Shown: positions 35,051 to 43,686 of the stretch, piece by piece
Layout: each line of letters opens with the position of its first letter
Numbering within the stretch: the first letter of the stretch is position 1
DNA from: JAJRRL01 sp047404195
GTDB lineage: Bacteria; Pseudomonadota; Gammaproteobacteria; JAJRRL01
Reading direction: 5' to 3'
DNA: 45,737 nt
Assembly: GCA_047404195.1 (NCBI GenBank)
Contig: JBDOIU010000011.1
Coordinates: 1 to 45,737, forward strand
Notes under the pieces: generated by a model
The model's database searches: none
Told to the model about the DNA's origin: nothing
What the model saw: only the letters and a program-made list of their open reading frames with translations
Program-made: the position numbers and the translations under genes

Positions 35051-35230
35051 CTTCAGGCACAGATTCTCTCATTTAAGCTACTTAAGCCGCTTTAGTTCGG
35101 CAACAGTCATGTTATAGTAAGTGCTTTCACCAAAACTATGCTTACAGCACAGGGCCGGCATTTAAATACCAGTAATAACTTCAGTCAAGATGGCTATGGT
35201 TTGTTCTTTAGTAAATCGTTTACGTTTCAT
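35051..35230 (-). pseudogene. Dead IS3-family orfA transposase fragment
   Basis: One continuous frame from ATG 35230 reads MKRKRFTKEQTIAILTEV, then ITGI, a stop, MPALCCKHSFGESTYYN, a gap, AELKRLK, a stop, LK, a stop, ENLCLKK. This matches the helix-turn-helix and leucine-zipper of IS3-type (IS407-like) OrfA (KRFTEEQIIAILKE, LCRKHGIS.ATYYNW, EAKRLKELE.EN..LK). Three in-frame stops and an internal deletion make it inactive; no orfB was found. Confidence 0.8.
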
Positions 35231-35456
35231 GCAGAGCCATCCGCTTGAGGTATTAATTAAATAGAAAACTTTCTTTATTCTTGGGTTATTTTAGGAGAGT
35301 ACTACCTAATCTTCCATAGCATTATGTGACTTTCACCCTGCTTTACTTTCTTATAACAGAGTAGTCCGCGCAAAATATACCGTTTTGGTATGGCCAGTCA
35401 GCAGCCCTCACATGAAGTATTTTCGTAGTAAAAAGAGCACTCATAATAAGTAACGC

Positions 35457-35480
35457 TTGCAACTGCCTCAGCAGTTGCAA
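35457..35480. repeat. Perfect 10-bp inverted repeat
   Basis: TTGCAACTGC (35457-35466), CTCA loop, GCAGTTGCAA (35471-35480), 30 bp after the stop of the minus-strand gene. It may end that transcript, although no T run adjoins. Confidence 0.8.
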
Positions 35481-35509
35481 AGTAATGCACACTCACAGGA
35501 CTAAAAATT

Positions 35510-37081
35510 CTACTGCTGTAAACTTGTATCATTAAGCGTACAATCCAATAAACCTGAAATACCTGCTCCTAGCACTGTCACGGCAGTGGTTGCAGATACT
35601 GCCTCAGCAGCAACTCTTAGCATTGGTTTAAGATTGTTCGCAATGTGCATCAAATTAGAAAACGCCATAACAGACAGCAGAGTGGCTGCCGCACCCAACA
35701 CTACCGTAGTGGTAAGCAGCACTAATGCTACCACAAAGGCTGCACGCAGCTTCTGCGGTGAAGAGTTAGCCAACAAATGAGGCTTCTTCTCTGTCTGATG
35801 CGCACCAAAGGACAAGGGCTTGGAAGGACTTTTCGGTTGGCCTTGTACCATTATCGACACGTCCTGTGCATACTCTTGCACAGCATCATGCCCAAGATTT
35901 TTAACACAACGAATAATCTCATCACGAGCATTGTTCATACCAGCTTTTACACTCTCATGATGATGAATATACGCCTGGACGAGCGCCTGTATTTGCTCCA
36001 AACTCATTGATGTATTGTATTTCTCATCTCCAACAGCATTTTCCCACAAAGCATCGTACTGCTTGATAAATTTGGCAATGGCTTTAGGTGTTGCCGCATG
36101 TTGAGATGCCAGTAAGCAAGTGCACGCCAGTGACTGCTTACTGATTGCTTGCTTAACTGATTTTAATCTTGCAACAGGCGATATCCAGCTCTCACCCATT
36201 GCCGCATCATAACCTATCAGGGCAAATTTAATGAATGATATCAGTGGTGATACAGACTGATCCGCGATTGGCACAATAAGGTCAAACAGTTTTTGAGCAT
36301 GAGACTTCTGGAAGGCCTTCGCAAAAAGACTACGGCGGCGAACAGCAATATCCCGCCCATCAAGACTTAAACCACATGCCGTCGCAATAGATGCAAATGC
36401 AGCAACAGATGACTTACTTTGGGTTTCAGACACCGCCAAGCCAAAAAGTTGCTGTGTCCTGGTGCGTGCATTGAGGTATAAAAACCGCCTGATTCTTTTT
36501 ATCGCTTCAATATCCAACTTATCATAGCCGCAACTACCAAAAAGATCTCCATAGGCATTCAAATTCAACACCCAGGTTCTGAATGCTGGCGTATTAACCT
36601 CCTCTGTCCACCGCATAACATTAATCGAAAGTGAGTAAATTAATTTCTTTACATCTTCCTTCCCCACCTCACGAGATAGGACCTGCAGCTTAGTCAGTAC
36701 TGATAAATTTTTTGCCATGAATGTATTAAAGGCATCCATGACATCTGGATCAGAAATTAATTTATAAAACGTTTTACGATCATGCTTATATTTCTTTATG
36801 AAATATTCATCATCCTGATATTCCTTTAGAGCGAGCTCATCAATTTCACTCGGATAATATTCCTTCTTATGCCTGCACCAAGCACTAGACAGCTCGTTTC
36901 GCATTCTCTGAAGGTCGCCCATCTCGTCAGTCAAACCAGATTTCGAGAGAATTTCAAGCATTATATCAGAACTATACAATTTTTTGATTGACTCCATAAA
37001 GGGGCCAACAACTTCTTTAATAGATGGAAATAAAACTGCTCTTATATAAGCAACAGATTTTTCAACACTGATATCCTTCAT
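35510..37081 (-). CDS. Hypothetical protein with C-terminal membrane hairpin
   Basis: A 523-residue protein. ATG 37081 (MKDISVEKSVAYIR) has AGGAG nine bases upstream; the frame opens at 37144. The first ~430 residues are helical and Lys/Glu/Asp-rich with no family I know. Near the end two hydrophobic segments appear (LRAAFVVALVLLTTTVVLGA and EAVSATTAVTVLGAGISGLL), like the paired segments that close the LRR proteins of this window. No Sec signal peptide. A membrane-inserting secreted protein is a guess from this layout. Confidence 0.65.
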   Translation of the reverse strand: MKDISVEKSVAYIRAVLFPSIKEVVGPFMESIKKLYSSDIMLEILSKSGLTDEMGDLQRMRNELSSAWCRHKKEYYPSEIDELALKEYQDDEYFIKKYKHDRKTFYKLISDPDVMDAFNTFMAKNLSVLTKLQVLSREVGKEDVKKLIYSLSINVMRWTEEVNTPAFRTWVLNLNAYGDLFGSCGYDKLDIEAIKRIRRFLYLNARTRTQQLFGLAVSETQSKSSVAAFASIATACGLSLDGRDIAVRRRSLFAKAFQKSHAQKLFDLIVPIADQSVSPLISFIKFALIGYDAAMGESWISPVARLKSVKQAISKQSLACTCLLASQHAATPKAIAKFIKQYDALWENAVGDEKYNTSMSLEQIQALVQAYIHHHESVKAGMNNARDEIIRCVKNLGHDAVQEYAQDVSIMVQGQPKSPSKPLSFGAHQTEKKPHLLANSSPQKLRAAFVVALVLLTTTVVLGAAATLLSVMAFSNLMHIANNLKPMLRVAAEAVSATTAVTVLGAGISGLLDCTLNDTSLQQ

Positions 37082-37399
37082 AATAATAATCTCCTGTGAA
37101 GTGACACTATAAAAATAAAAGTAGACATAGCAGATGAAAGCCAATTTGCAGTATCGACATGACCTTACATAAGTATCAATGTACTATTATTTAGTGATAC
37201 AACACAATGGGTATTAAATACCGTATTTCATGCCGTAGTTTTCATCAATGCAAACCATCAATTAAGATTTAATTAAGAAGTGATCATGATCAGTTGTCAG
37301 ATCAGTGGTGATGTGCTCATAGAAATAATGGACCCACTCAAAAAAAAAACCCTGGCAAGCCAGGGTTTTTTTAGGCTTACACCTAAAACAGCAGAAGAC
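37082..37399. other. Intergenic region between the hairpin-protein gene and the second barrel gene
   Basis: 318 bp containing the start region of the 37081 gene and the terminator at 37340-37372. The AT-rich palindrome GGTATTAAATACC is at about 37209-37221. No gene was seen. Confidence 0.5.
37340..37372 (-). terminator. Bidirectional Rho-independent terminator
   Basis: CCCTGGC (37350-37356), two bases, GCCAGGG (37359-37365), with an A run on the left and a T run on the right, so it works on both strands. It serves the barrel gene ending at 37400. Confidence 0.92.
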
Positions 37400-37993
37400 T
37401 TATAGAGTCCACTGTAAGCCGATTACAGGTGAACCGAAAGCTTTTGTACGAGCTTTGCCTTTAGTAAAAGACTTGTATACGTAACGGTAACCAGCAGTCA
37501 CAGCCATATCTTCATCAACATTGTAACCAACAGTCAAAGCAGCTGTAGGTGCCAACTTCACTTTAGTTGCATCAGAAGCAGGAGAAACAACTTTGTCATG
37601 AATAGTCACAAGAGCAAGACCTAACTTGGCTGTAGCGAAGAAGTCGCTATTGATTTGGTATTTGCCAACAACGTTTGCGTCAACAACGTATGGCATTTTT
37701 GAGCTTGAAACAAGCTTGCCATCAGTATCTTTAACTTTGATCGGCAAGTATGATGCAACACCCACTTCCAAGCCTAGTGTTTTGTTGAACATGTAACCGC
37801 CAGCAACACGACCGTTCCATGTGTTTTTCTTTTTAGTAGCTGCTTTAAAAACGTGAGCATAGCCAAGCTCAGCAGTCATGTAAGTTTGTGCAGCACTTTT
37901 AACAGGTGCTAAATCAGGACCACCAGCAACAACTGTGCCAGCAACAAGGGCAGCTGCAACTGAAGTAGCAGCAACAAGGTGTTTCATAGACAT
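37400..37993 (-). CDS. Outer-membrane beta-barrel protein
   Basis: A 197-residue exported protein from ATG 37993, after GGAGAG. The signal peptide MSMKHLVAATSVAAALVAGT is followed by VVAGGPDLAPVKSAAQTY. The mature part has strand-like alternation: AELGYAHVFKA, NGRVAGGYMFNKTLGLEVGVASYL, VVGKYQINSDFFATAKLGLAL, ALTVGYNVDEDMAVTAGYRYVYK, and ends PVIGLQWTL. This fits an eight-stranded OmpA/OmpW-sized barrel. It has its own promoter and a strong terminator, as for an abundant envelope protein. Confidence 0.82.
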   Translation of the reverse strand: MSMKHLVAATSVAAALVAGTVVAGGPDLAPVKSAAQTYMTAELGYAHVFKAATKKKNTWNGRVAGGYMFNKTLGLEVGVASYLPIKVKDTDGKLVSSSKMPYVVDANVVGKYQINSDFFATAKLGLALVTIHDKVVSPASDATKVKLAPTAALTVGYNVDEDMAVTAGYRYVYKSFTKGKARTKAFGSPVIGLQWTL

Positions 37994-38465
37994 AAAAATC
38001 TCTCCATCACTCATAAAGTAGTGTTATCGCAATAAAATCCTTTTGAAATAAAATACACACCTGTGTTATTTATATGGCTACCATGCCTCGCTCAGTGTTA
38101 CATTATACAACCGACAAAAACAAAAACAAGCAAATGCGCACATTAAATTATATAAAGAGTTGATCTGTATACAAACAATGCGGATATAGTCCGCAATGAA
38201 ACCATCTTTATGATGTAGAATATAATTGTACTGTATGATAGGAGCATAAGCTTTTCATAGCACAGCTCTACCACAGACCAAAATAGTGTCTTATACGCTG
38301 AGAGAAAATTACTCGACAAACAAATATGGTGATCAATATCTGACTCAAATTATTCAGCGACCAATGTCATTGTTTGCTCAATTATACGTCAAACCGGAGC
38401 CAGCCAGCGATGGATGACAATACCAATCTCACACATTCATAGAACGCCATGCCTTATTGTCACAT
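37994..38465. other. Intergenic region upstream of the second barrel gene
   Basis: 472 bp between the barrel gene and the end of the chagasin-like gene. It holds the promoter at 38102-38129; from 38160 to 38465 I see nothing coding and no strong hairpin. Confidence 0.6.
38102..38129 (-). promoter_or_regulatory. Putative sigma70 promoter of the second barrel gene
   Basis: Read on the minus strand: TTGTTT (38129-38124), 16 bp, perfect TATAAT (38107-38102). It leaves a ~100-base leader before the start at 37993. Confidence 0.55.
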
Positions 38466-38936
38466 CTATATAATATCCGAGCGCTTACTGAGTATCGCTT
38501 TGGTATGTGACTGCTGATCGTGCTCTCCTACGCCACAATAAACATAAATTGCTTGATCAACCGCATCTGCTGCCGGTGCTTCCCATGAGCGGACATGACT
38601 AAAACCAATGCGTATACGCTGCGGCACCAAGCATGCAGCGGGTAAAACCCGAAACTGCCAAATAGACGTACCACCACCCCCAACAAAACCGGCTGGGTGA
38701 CTATCTGCTACGTAGCGCTGTGAAATGGGGCGAATAAGCTTGTCGGGATAGCGCGACAAAAACCAGCGATAACCTGTCGTTGGATTGCTGTGCAATCGAA
38801 TCGTCAATGGTTGCTGTCGACTGGTCAATGTGATCACTGATCCAGTTGGGCTTTTTGCAGGCGCCTTAGAGACAGCATAGCTTGTCGCATACAGCGATAA
38901 AACAGAGATAGCACATAGCAACTGAGCCACTTTCAT
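38466..38936 (-). CDS. Chagasin-family (I42) cysteine protease inhibitor
   Basis: A 156-residue secreted protein. The signal peptide is MKVAQLLCAISVLSLYATSY-A. The immunoglobulin-like chagasin fold is marked by its three inhibitory loops: NPTTGYRWFL (L2, residues 51-56), GGGGTSIWQF (L4, 86-89) and RSWEA (L6, 116-120; chagasin has RPWE). Known members block papain-like cysteine proteases such as cathepsins. ATG 38936 has a perfect AAGGAGG. It lies 31 bp after greA on the same strand and is likely co-transcribed with the heat-shock cluster. It probably protects against host lysosomal or own cysteine proteases (inference). Confidence 0.9.
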   Translation of the reverse strand: MKVAQLLCAISVLSLYATSYAVSKAPAKSPTGSVITLTSRQQPLTIRLHSNPTTGYRWFLSRYPDKLIRPISQRYVADSHPAGFVGGGGTSIWQFRVLPAACLVPQRIRIGFSHVRSWEAPAADAVDQAIYVYCGVGEHDQQSHTKAILSKRSDII

Positions 38937-38967
38937 GAATAACCTCCTTGTATCTTTAAAACAGCAA

Positions 38968-39447
38968 CTAAATGTATTCTACGCGCTGAATTTCGACAGT
39001 TTGTGCCCCATCAGGCGCATCAAAATCAATGACATCATCGACATATTTTCCTATCACAGCACGAATGATTGGCGCCTGTACTGAAACCTTATTTTCTTTG
39101 ATGTCTGCCTCATCTGGACTGACAATTTTATAGGTGCGCAATACATCAGTATCACAATTTAGCAGTGTCACTGTTGATCCAAAAATAACTTTTCCATCAT
39201 TTTCCATTTGAGTGACGTCGATGATCTGACAGTTGGACAGCTTACCTTCCAAGTCTTGAATGCGGCCTTCCAAAAAACTCTGCTTTTCACGCGCAGCATG
39301 GTACTCCGCATTTTCCTTTAAGTCACCATGCGCTCTTGCCTCAGCAATGGCCTTGATCACTGCAGGCCTTTCTACAGATTTCAACTGCTTTAACTCGGCA
39401 TTGAGCTTCACTGCACCCTCTTTAGTCAACGGAACCAATGAAATCAT
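38968..39447 (-). CDS. greA: Transcription elongation factor GreA
   Basis: Rescues stalled RNA polymerase by stimulating cleavage of backtracked RNA. The 159 residues show the N-terminal coiled coil with the acidic tip GDLKENAEYHAAREKQSFLEG that reaches into the polymerase channel, and the C-terminal FKBP-like domain (GSTVTLLNCDTD ... YKIVSPDEADIKENKVS). ATG 39447 has GGAGAG nine bases upstream. It follows dnaJ by 49 bp on the same strand and precedes the chagasin-like gene. Confidence 0.96.
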   Translation of the reverse strand: MISLVPLTKEGAVKLNAELKQLKSVERPAVIKAIAEARAHGDLKENAEYHAAREKQSFLEGRIQDLEGKLSNCQIIDVTQMENDGKVIFGSTVTLLNCDTDVLRTYKIVSPDEADIKENKVSVQAPIIRAVIGKYVDDVIDFDAPDGAQTVEIQRVEYI

Positions 39448-39496
39448 AACAGTACTCTCCTTTCAATTATGTGGCGGTATTCCACCTTAAAAATAA

Positions 39497-40642
39497 CTAA
39501 CGCGTGGTTTGCGCAAAAAATCGCTTAACCGACTCAAACCATCGGGTAGCACGTGGACGGTGCTTATCTGTATCACTTGATAACGACTTGTCAAAATCAC
39601 GTAACATGTTTTTCTGCTCAGGCGTTAAACGAACCGGTGTTTCAACAGTAATCCGACAAAGTAAATCGCCGCTGCGTGATCCACGCATGGCTTTCACACC
39701 CTTACCGCGTATACGAAATACTTTACCAGATTGGGTTTCAGGTGGCACGCTCAGCTTAACACGCCCAGCTAATGTTGGCACTTCAATATCCCCACCCATC
39801 ACAGCTTTAGCAAATGAAATTGGTACATCCATTTTCAAGTCGTTCCCATCACGCTTAAACACGTCATGCGGCTTGATACGCACCTCAACATACAGATCAC
39901 CCGCAGATCCACCAGCAACACCAGCCTCTCCCTCACCCGACAAACGGATGCGATCTCCGTGACCAATACCAGCAGGTAACTTAACAGATAGTTTCTTCTT
40001 CTTACGTACACGACCTTGACCACGACACGGCTGACAAGGATCCTTAATCACTTGACCAGCACCACCACAATCCGGACAAACCTGCTGAACCGTTAAAAAT
40101 CCGTGATTCATTCTGACTTGACCCAGCCCACCACAGGTGCTGCATTTACTGGGTGAAGACCCCTTCTTCGCACCCGTACTGCCGCATGGATCACAAGCAA
40201 CCCATGTGGGCACGGTAATTTCTTGGGATGAACCATGTACCGCATCTTCGAGTGAAACACTCAGTTCAATGGCTAAGTCAGCACCATGCTGCGCACGATC
40301 AGCAGAGCGACGGCCGCCGCCGCCACCAGTAAACATGTCCTCAAACACCTTACCCAGATCAAAGTCACCAAATATGTCTCCCATACCAGCACCGCCACCA
40401 AAACCACCCATCGATGGATCGAAAGCTGCGTGTCCGCCTTGGTCATAACGTTGGCGCTTCTGTCCATCCGACAAAACCTCATACGCTTCACGCGCTTCTT
40501 TGAACTTTTCTTCTGCTGTTTTATCACCAGGGTTACGGTCAGGATGAAACTTGGCAGCACGTTTACGAAAAGCTGACTTTATTGCTTTTTCATCAGCATC
40601 ACGTGATACACCCAAAACTTCATAGTAATCCCGCTTGGACAT
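39497..40642 (-). CDS. dnaJ: Chaperone protein DnaJ
   Basis: Co-chaperone that delivers substrates to DnaK and stimulates its ATPase. The 381 residues contain the J domain (1-70, HPD in AKFHPDRNPGD), a Gly/Phe-rich linker (GGFGGGAGMGDIFGDF), four zinc-binding CxxCxGxG-type motifs (CDPCGSTG, CSTCGGLG, CPDCGGAG, CQPCRGQG) and the C-terminal substrate domain. It is located after dnaK with a terminator-like hairpin in between. It ends with an extra basic tail (HRPRATRWFESVKRFFAQ). Confidence 0.97.
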   Translation of the reverse strand: MSKRDYYEVLGVSRDADEKAIKSAFRKRAAKFHPDRNPGDKTAEEKFKEAREAYEVLSDGQKRQRYDQGGHAAFDPSMGGFGGGAGMGDIFGDFDLGKVFEDMFTGGGGGRRSADRAQHGADLAIELSVSLEDAVHGSSQEITVPTWVACDPCGSTGAKKGSSPSKCSTCGGLGQVRMNHGFLTVQQVCPDCGGAGQVIKDPCQPCRGQGRVRKKKKLSVKLPAGIGHGDRIRLSGEGEAGVAGGSAGDLYVEVRIKPHDVFKRDGNDLKMDVPISFAKAVMGGDIEVPTLAGRVKLSVPPETQSGKVFRIRGKGVKAMRGSRSGDLLCRITVETPVRLTPEQKNMLRDFDKSLSSDTDKHRPRATRWFESVKRFFAQTTR

Positions 40643-40715
40643 GGTTAACTCTCTCTTATCGATGATTGCGGCTACAGTAGCCCAGCAATCAAATTAAATC
40701 ATTACTGACTGGAAG

Positions 40716-40753
40716 CAGAAAAACGCGACAGTGAGAGGCCACTGATCGCGTTT
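40716..40753 (-). terminator. Terminator or attenuator between dnaK and dnaJ
   Basis: Read on the minus strand, AAACGCGATCAGTG (40753-40740) pairs with CACTGTCGCGTTT (40733-40721), 13 bp with one bulge, loop GCCTCT, then a T run. It is strong enough to reduce read-through from dnaK into dnaJ. Confidence 0.75.
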
Positions 40754-40765
40754 AAAATCACACCA

Positions 40766-40781
40766 CCTCAGCATGCTGAGG
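40766..40781. repeat. 16-bp perfect palindrome
   Basis: CCTCAGCATGCTGAGG lies directly after the dnaK stop, upstream of the terminator hairpin. It may be a second hairpin protecting the mRNA end or a protein site. Confidence 0.85.
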
Positions 40782-40794
40782 CAGCATCTGTTAT

Positions 40795-42747
40795 CTACTT
40801 ACCCTTATCAGCATCGTCCACTTCTTCAAACTCTGCATCCACGACATCATCACCATTACTGGATGATGCTTGCTCCGCAGCAGCATCGCCCACATCAGCA
40901 GTGGTGGAATCAGCGTTGTTTGCATCATATGCATGCTTCGACAATTCACCCACCTTATCGGATAGCGTCGCTGTTTTGGCTTCAATATCTGCTTTATCAT
41001 CACCCTGCACGGCTTCTTTTAAGTCGGCAATGGCAGCTTCGATAGCTGATTTTTCGTCTGCAGATACCTGGTCACCCAGATCCTTCAATGATTTGTTAGA
41101 GCTGTGGATCAAGCCATCGGCCTTGTTACGCAAGTCAACCAACTCATGAAAAGCTTTATCAGACTCGGCATTGGCTTTGGCATCTTCAACCATTGCATCA
41201 ATTTCTTCATCACTTAAGCCACTTGATGCCTTAATGACAACTGATTGCTCTTTACCCGTCGCCTTATCTTTTGCAGAGACATTCAGGATACCATTGGCAT
41301 CAATATCAAATGTCACCTCAATCTGTGGCACACCACGTGGTGATGGTGGAATATCCTGTAGATCAAAACGTCCCAATGACTTGTTAGCAGAAGCCACTTC
41401 TCGCTCACCCTGCAGCACATGCACAGTCACGGCGGTTTGGTTATCATCGGCTGTTGAGAATACCTGGTTTGCTTTTGTTGGAATGGTTGTGTTCTTGTCG
41501 ATGAGCTTGGTCATCACACCACCCATGGTTTCAATACCCAAGGAAAGTGGTGTCACGTCTAACAATAGGATGTCTTTCACATCACCTGACAAAACAGCAC
41601 CCTGCGTTGCAGCACCGACAGCGACTGACTCATCAGGGTTGATGTCTTTACGTGGCTCTTTACCAAAAAACTGTTGCACAGCATCTTGTACTTTAGGCAT
41701 ACGTGTTTGACCACCTACCAACAAGATGGCATCAATGTCTGACACCTTCAGACCTGCATCTTTAATAGCTGTCTTACATGGCGCAATGGTGCGCTCGATC
41801 AAGTCTTCAACCAATGCCTCTAACTTAGAACGTGTCACACGAATGTTTAAGTGTTTAGGTCCAGAAGCATCTGCTGTTATATACGGTAGGTTAATGTCTG
41901 TCTGAGCAGCTGAAGATAACTCAATTTTAGCATTCTCAGCGGCTTCTTTTAGACGCTGTAGCGCCATAGGGTCATTGTGTAAATCAAAACCAGACTGCTT
42001 TTTAAATTCACCAGCCAGGTAATCAATCAAGCGTAAGTCAAAGTCTTCACCACCCAAGAAGGTATCACCATTAGTCGCCAATACCTCAAACTGATGCTCA
42101 CCATCAACTTCAGCGATTTCAATGATGGAGAAATCGAACGTACCTCCACCTAAATCGTAAACAGCAACTTTGCAATCACCCACTTTCTTGTCCATACCAT
42201 AGGCCAAGGCAGCAGCAGTGGGTTCATTAATGATTCGCTTCACTTCTAGACCAGCAATTTTACCTGCATCTTTTGTGGCTTGGCGTTGAGAATCGTTAAA
42301 GTAAGCCGGTACAGTAATGACGGCTTCTGTTACTGTTGTACCCAGGTAATCTTCAGCAGTCTTTTTCATTTTAGCCAAAATCTCTGCTGAAACTTGTTGG
42401 GGTGCTAGCTGCTTTCCGTCTTTTACTTCTACCCAAGCATCGCCATTTTTAGCCTTAACAATCTTATAAGGCACAATTTTAATGTCTTTTTGCACGGCTT
42501 TATCATCGTAGCGGCGACCAATTAATCGTTTCACTGCGAATAAGGTGTCTTCTGGGTTGGTCACTGCTTGTCTTTTCGCAGCCTTACCAACAAGACTTTG
42601 CCCATCTTCTTGCATCAAAACAATCGACGGCGTGGTGCGATCACCCTCACTATTTTCAATGACTTTTGCCTGCCTATTACTACCGCTGCCTTCCATCACA
42701 GCAACACAGGAGTTAGTCGTTCCTAAATCGATTCCAATTACTGGCAT
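40795..42747 (-). CDS. dnaK: Chaperone protein DnaK (Hsp70)
   Basis: The main Hsp70 chaperone, folding proteins in cycles of ATP hydrolysis. The 650-residue sequence starts MPVIGIDLGTTNSCVAVMEG (ATG 42747, GAGGTAAT upstream) and shows AVITVPAYFNDSQRQATKDAG, IINEPTAAALAYG, VYDLGGGTFDFSIIEI, ILLVGGQTRMPKVQ and the substrate domain LLDVTPLSLGIETMGGVMT. The lid ends in an acidic tail (DDVVDAEFEEVDD), as in proteobacterial DnaK. It lies between grpE and dnaJ. Confidence 0.99.
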   Translation of the reverse strand: MPVIGIDLGTTNSCVAVMEGSGSNRQAKVIENSEGDRTTPSIVLMQEDGQSLVGKAAKRQAVTNPEDTLFAVKRLIGRRYDDKAVQKDIKIVPYKIVKAKNGDAWVEVKDGKQLAPQQVSAEILAKMKKTAEDYLGTTVTEAVITVPAYFNDSQRQATKDAGKIAGLEVKRIINEPTAAALAYGMDKKVGDCKVAVYDLGGGTFDFSIIEIAEVDGEHQFEVLATNGDTFLGGEDFDLRLIDYLAGEFKKQSGFDLHNDPMALQRLKEAAENAKIELSSAAQTDINLPYITADASGPKHLNIRVTRSKLEALVEDLIERTIAPCKTAIKDAGLKVSDIDAILLVGGQTRMPKVQDAVQQFFGKEPRKDINPDESVAVGAATQGAVLSGDVKDILLLDVTPLSLGIETMGGVMTKLIDKNTTIPTKANQVFSTADDNQTAVTVHVLQGEREVASANKSLGRFDLQDIPPSPRGVPQIEVTFDIDANGILNVSAKDKATGKEQSVVIKASSGLSDEEIDAMVEDAKANAESDKAFHELVDLRNKADGLIHSSNKSLKDLGDQVSADEKSAIEAAIADLKEAVQGDDKADIEAKTATLSDKVGELSKHAYDANNADSTTADVGDAAAEQASSSNGDDVVDAEFEEVDDADKGK

Positions 42748-42908
42748 AATATTACCTCGTATAGTATGTGTTAATCCAAAGTCAAGGCCATGCGGATTCA
42801 GTGGTTATTGTCCATTCATCGCCGACTTATACATTACATGGGGATGGGCATATGACTTTTCAAGAGCACAACCTTAATTTCGCATAAGCCACTGAAATAT
42901 ATGAATAT

Positions 42909-43550
42909 TTATTCCTTGGGGGTAACGATAACCGACGCGGCACGCACTAAGCGCTCGTTCAGCAAGTACCCTGGCTGGAATACTTCAACAATAGAATTAC
43001 CAGCAACGCCCTCTTCAGCACGCATCATGACGGCTTCATGGAACTCAGCGTTAAACTGATCACCAATAGCTGGTGCAATCAACTCAATACCATGCGATGA
43101 GAGTGTCTTCAACATCACGTCACGCGTCATCTCAAGCCCCTCACGCGCAGCAGTCGTACTTGGATCTTCACCAACCATGGCCTGCAAGCCCCGATCCAAG
43201 CTATCGATGACTGGCAGCAGTGCGCGTAATAATTTCTCAACCGCAAATTTTCTCGCAGACTCAATATCACGCTCTGTGCGACGTCGCAAATTATCCATTT
43301 CAGCCATCACACGGATAGCGCGGTCTTTTTCATCGTCCAACTGGCTCTGCACAGATGACAGCTTACCCTTGAGCGACTCAACCTGCTGCTCCAGTGACAA
43401 TCCTTGCACACCTTCTTCTACGCTCTGAACACGCTCAGCAGCTTGTTGTGCTTCTTGTTCAGCCGTCTCTTCCTCAATGCGCTGCCATTTATTCGATGCA
43501 GAATCAGGTTGCTCACTTTCTGGTTCGAGTTGATCATGTTGATTTGACAT
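42909..43550 (-). CDS. grpE: Nucleotide exchange factor GrpE
   Basis: Releases ADP from DnaK. It has 213 residues from ATG 43550 (MSNQHDQLEPESEQ; AGGAGG six bases upstream); the open frame continues to 43634 without support. The disordered acidic N-terminus is followed by the long dimer helix (VESLKGKLSSVQSQLDDEKD, RAIRVMAEMDNLRRRTERDI) and the beta-domain with AEFHEAVMM and VFQPGYLLNERLVRAASVIV. First gene of grpE-dnaK-dnaJ; divergent from nadK. Confidence 0.97.
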   Translation of the reverse strand: MSNQHDQLEPESEQPDSASNKWQRIEEETAEQEAQQAAERVQSVEEGVQGLSLEQQVESLKGKLSSVQSQLDDEKDRAIRVMAEMDNLRRRTERDIESARKFAVEKLLRALLPVIDSLDRGLQAMVGEDPSTTAAREGLEMTRDVMLKTLSSHGIELIAPAIGDQFNAEFHEAVMMRAEEGVAGNSIVEVFQPGYLLNERLVRAASVIVTPKE

Positions 43551-43583
43551 GGAGTGCCTCCTTAAATGTATCTCAGATGACAT

Positions 43584-43611
43584 ATTGTACACATTTTTAT
43601 ACAGCCAACAA
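43584..43611 (-). promoter_or_regulatory. Putative promoter of grpE
   Basis: Minus strand: TTGTTG (43611-43606), 16 bp, TACAAT (43589-43584), 34 bases before the start. A clear sigma32 site (CTTGAA ... CCCCAT) was not seen. Confidence 0.35.
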
Positions 43612-43623
43612 GGGCTTTCTGGG

Positions 43624-43652
43624 TTCAGACACATGGAATTACATGCTATGAT
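43624..43652 (+). promoter_or_regulatory. Putative promoter of nadK
   Basis: TTCAGA at 43624-43629, 17 bp, TATGAT at 43647-43652, 34 bases before ATG 43687. It is back to back with the grpE promoter. Confidence 0.4.
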
Positions 43653-43686
43653 AGAGTTTTACCGTGCTGACAAAGGAATAATCGAA

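Larger units (their letters stand above)
35003..35509. other. Intergenic region with IS relic and hairpins
   Basis: 507 bp between two convergent genes. It holds a hairpin at 35017-35038, the remains of an IS3-type orfA (35051-35230) and a perfect inverted repeat at 35457-35480. I see no intact gene. Confidence 0.8.

Noticed and set aside
43551..43650. Sigma32 heat-shock promoter of grpE
   Set aside because: No CTTGAA and CCCCAT pair; only a weak sigma70-like pair is visible.
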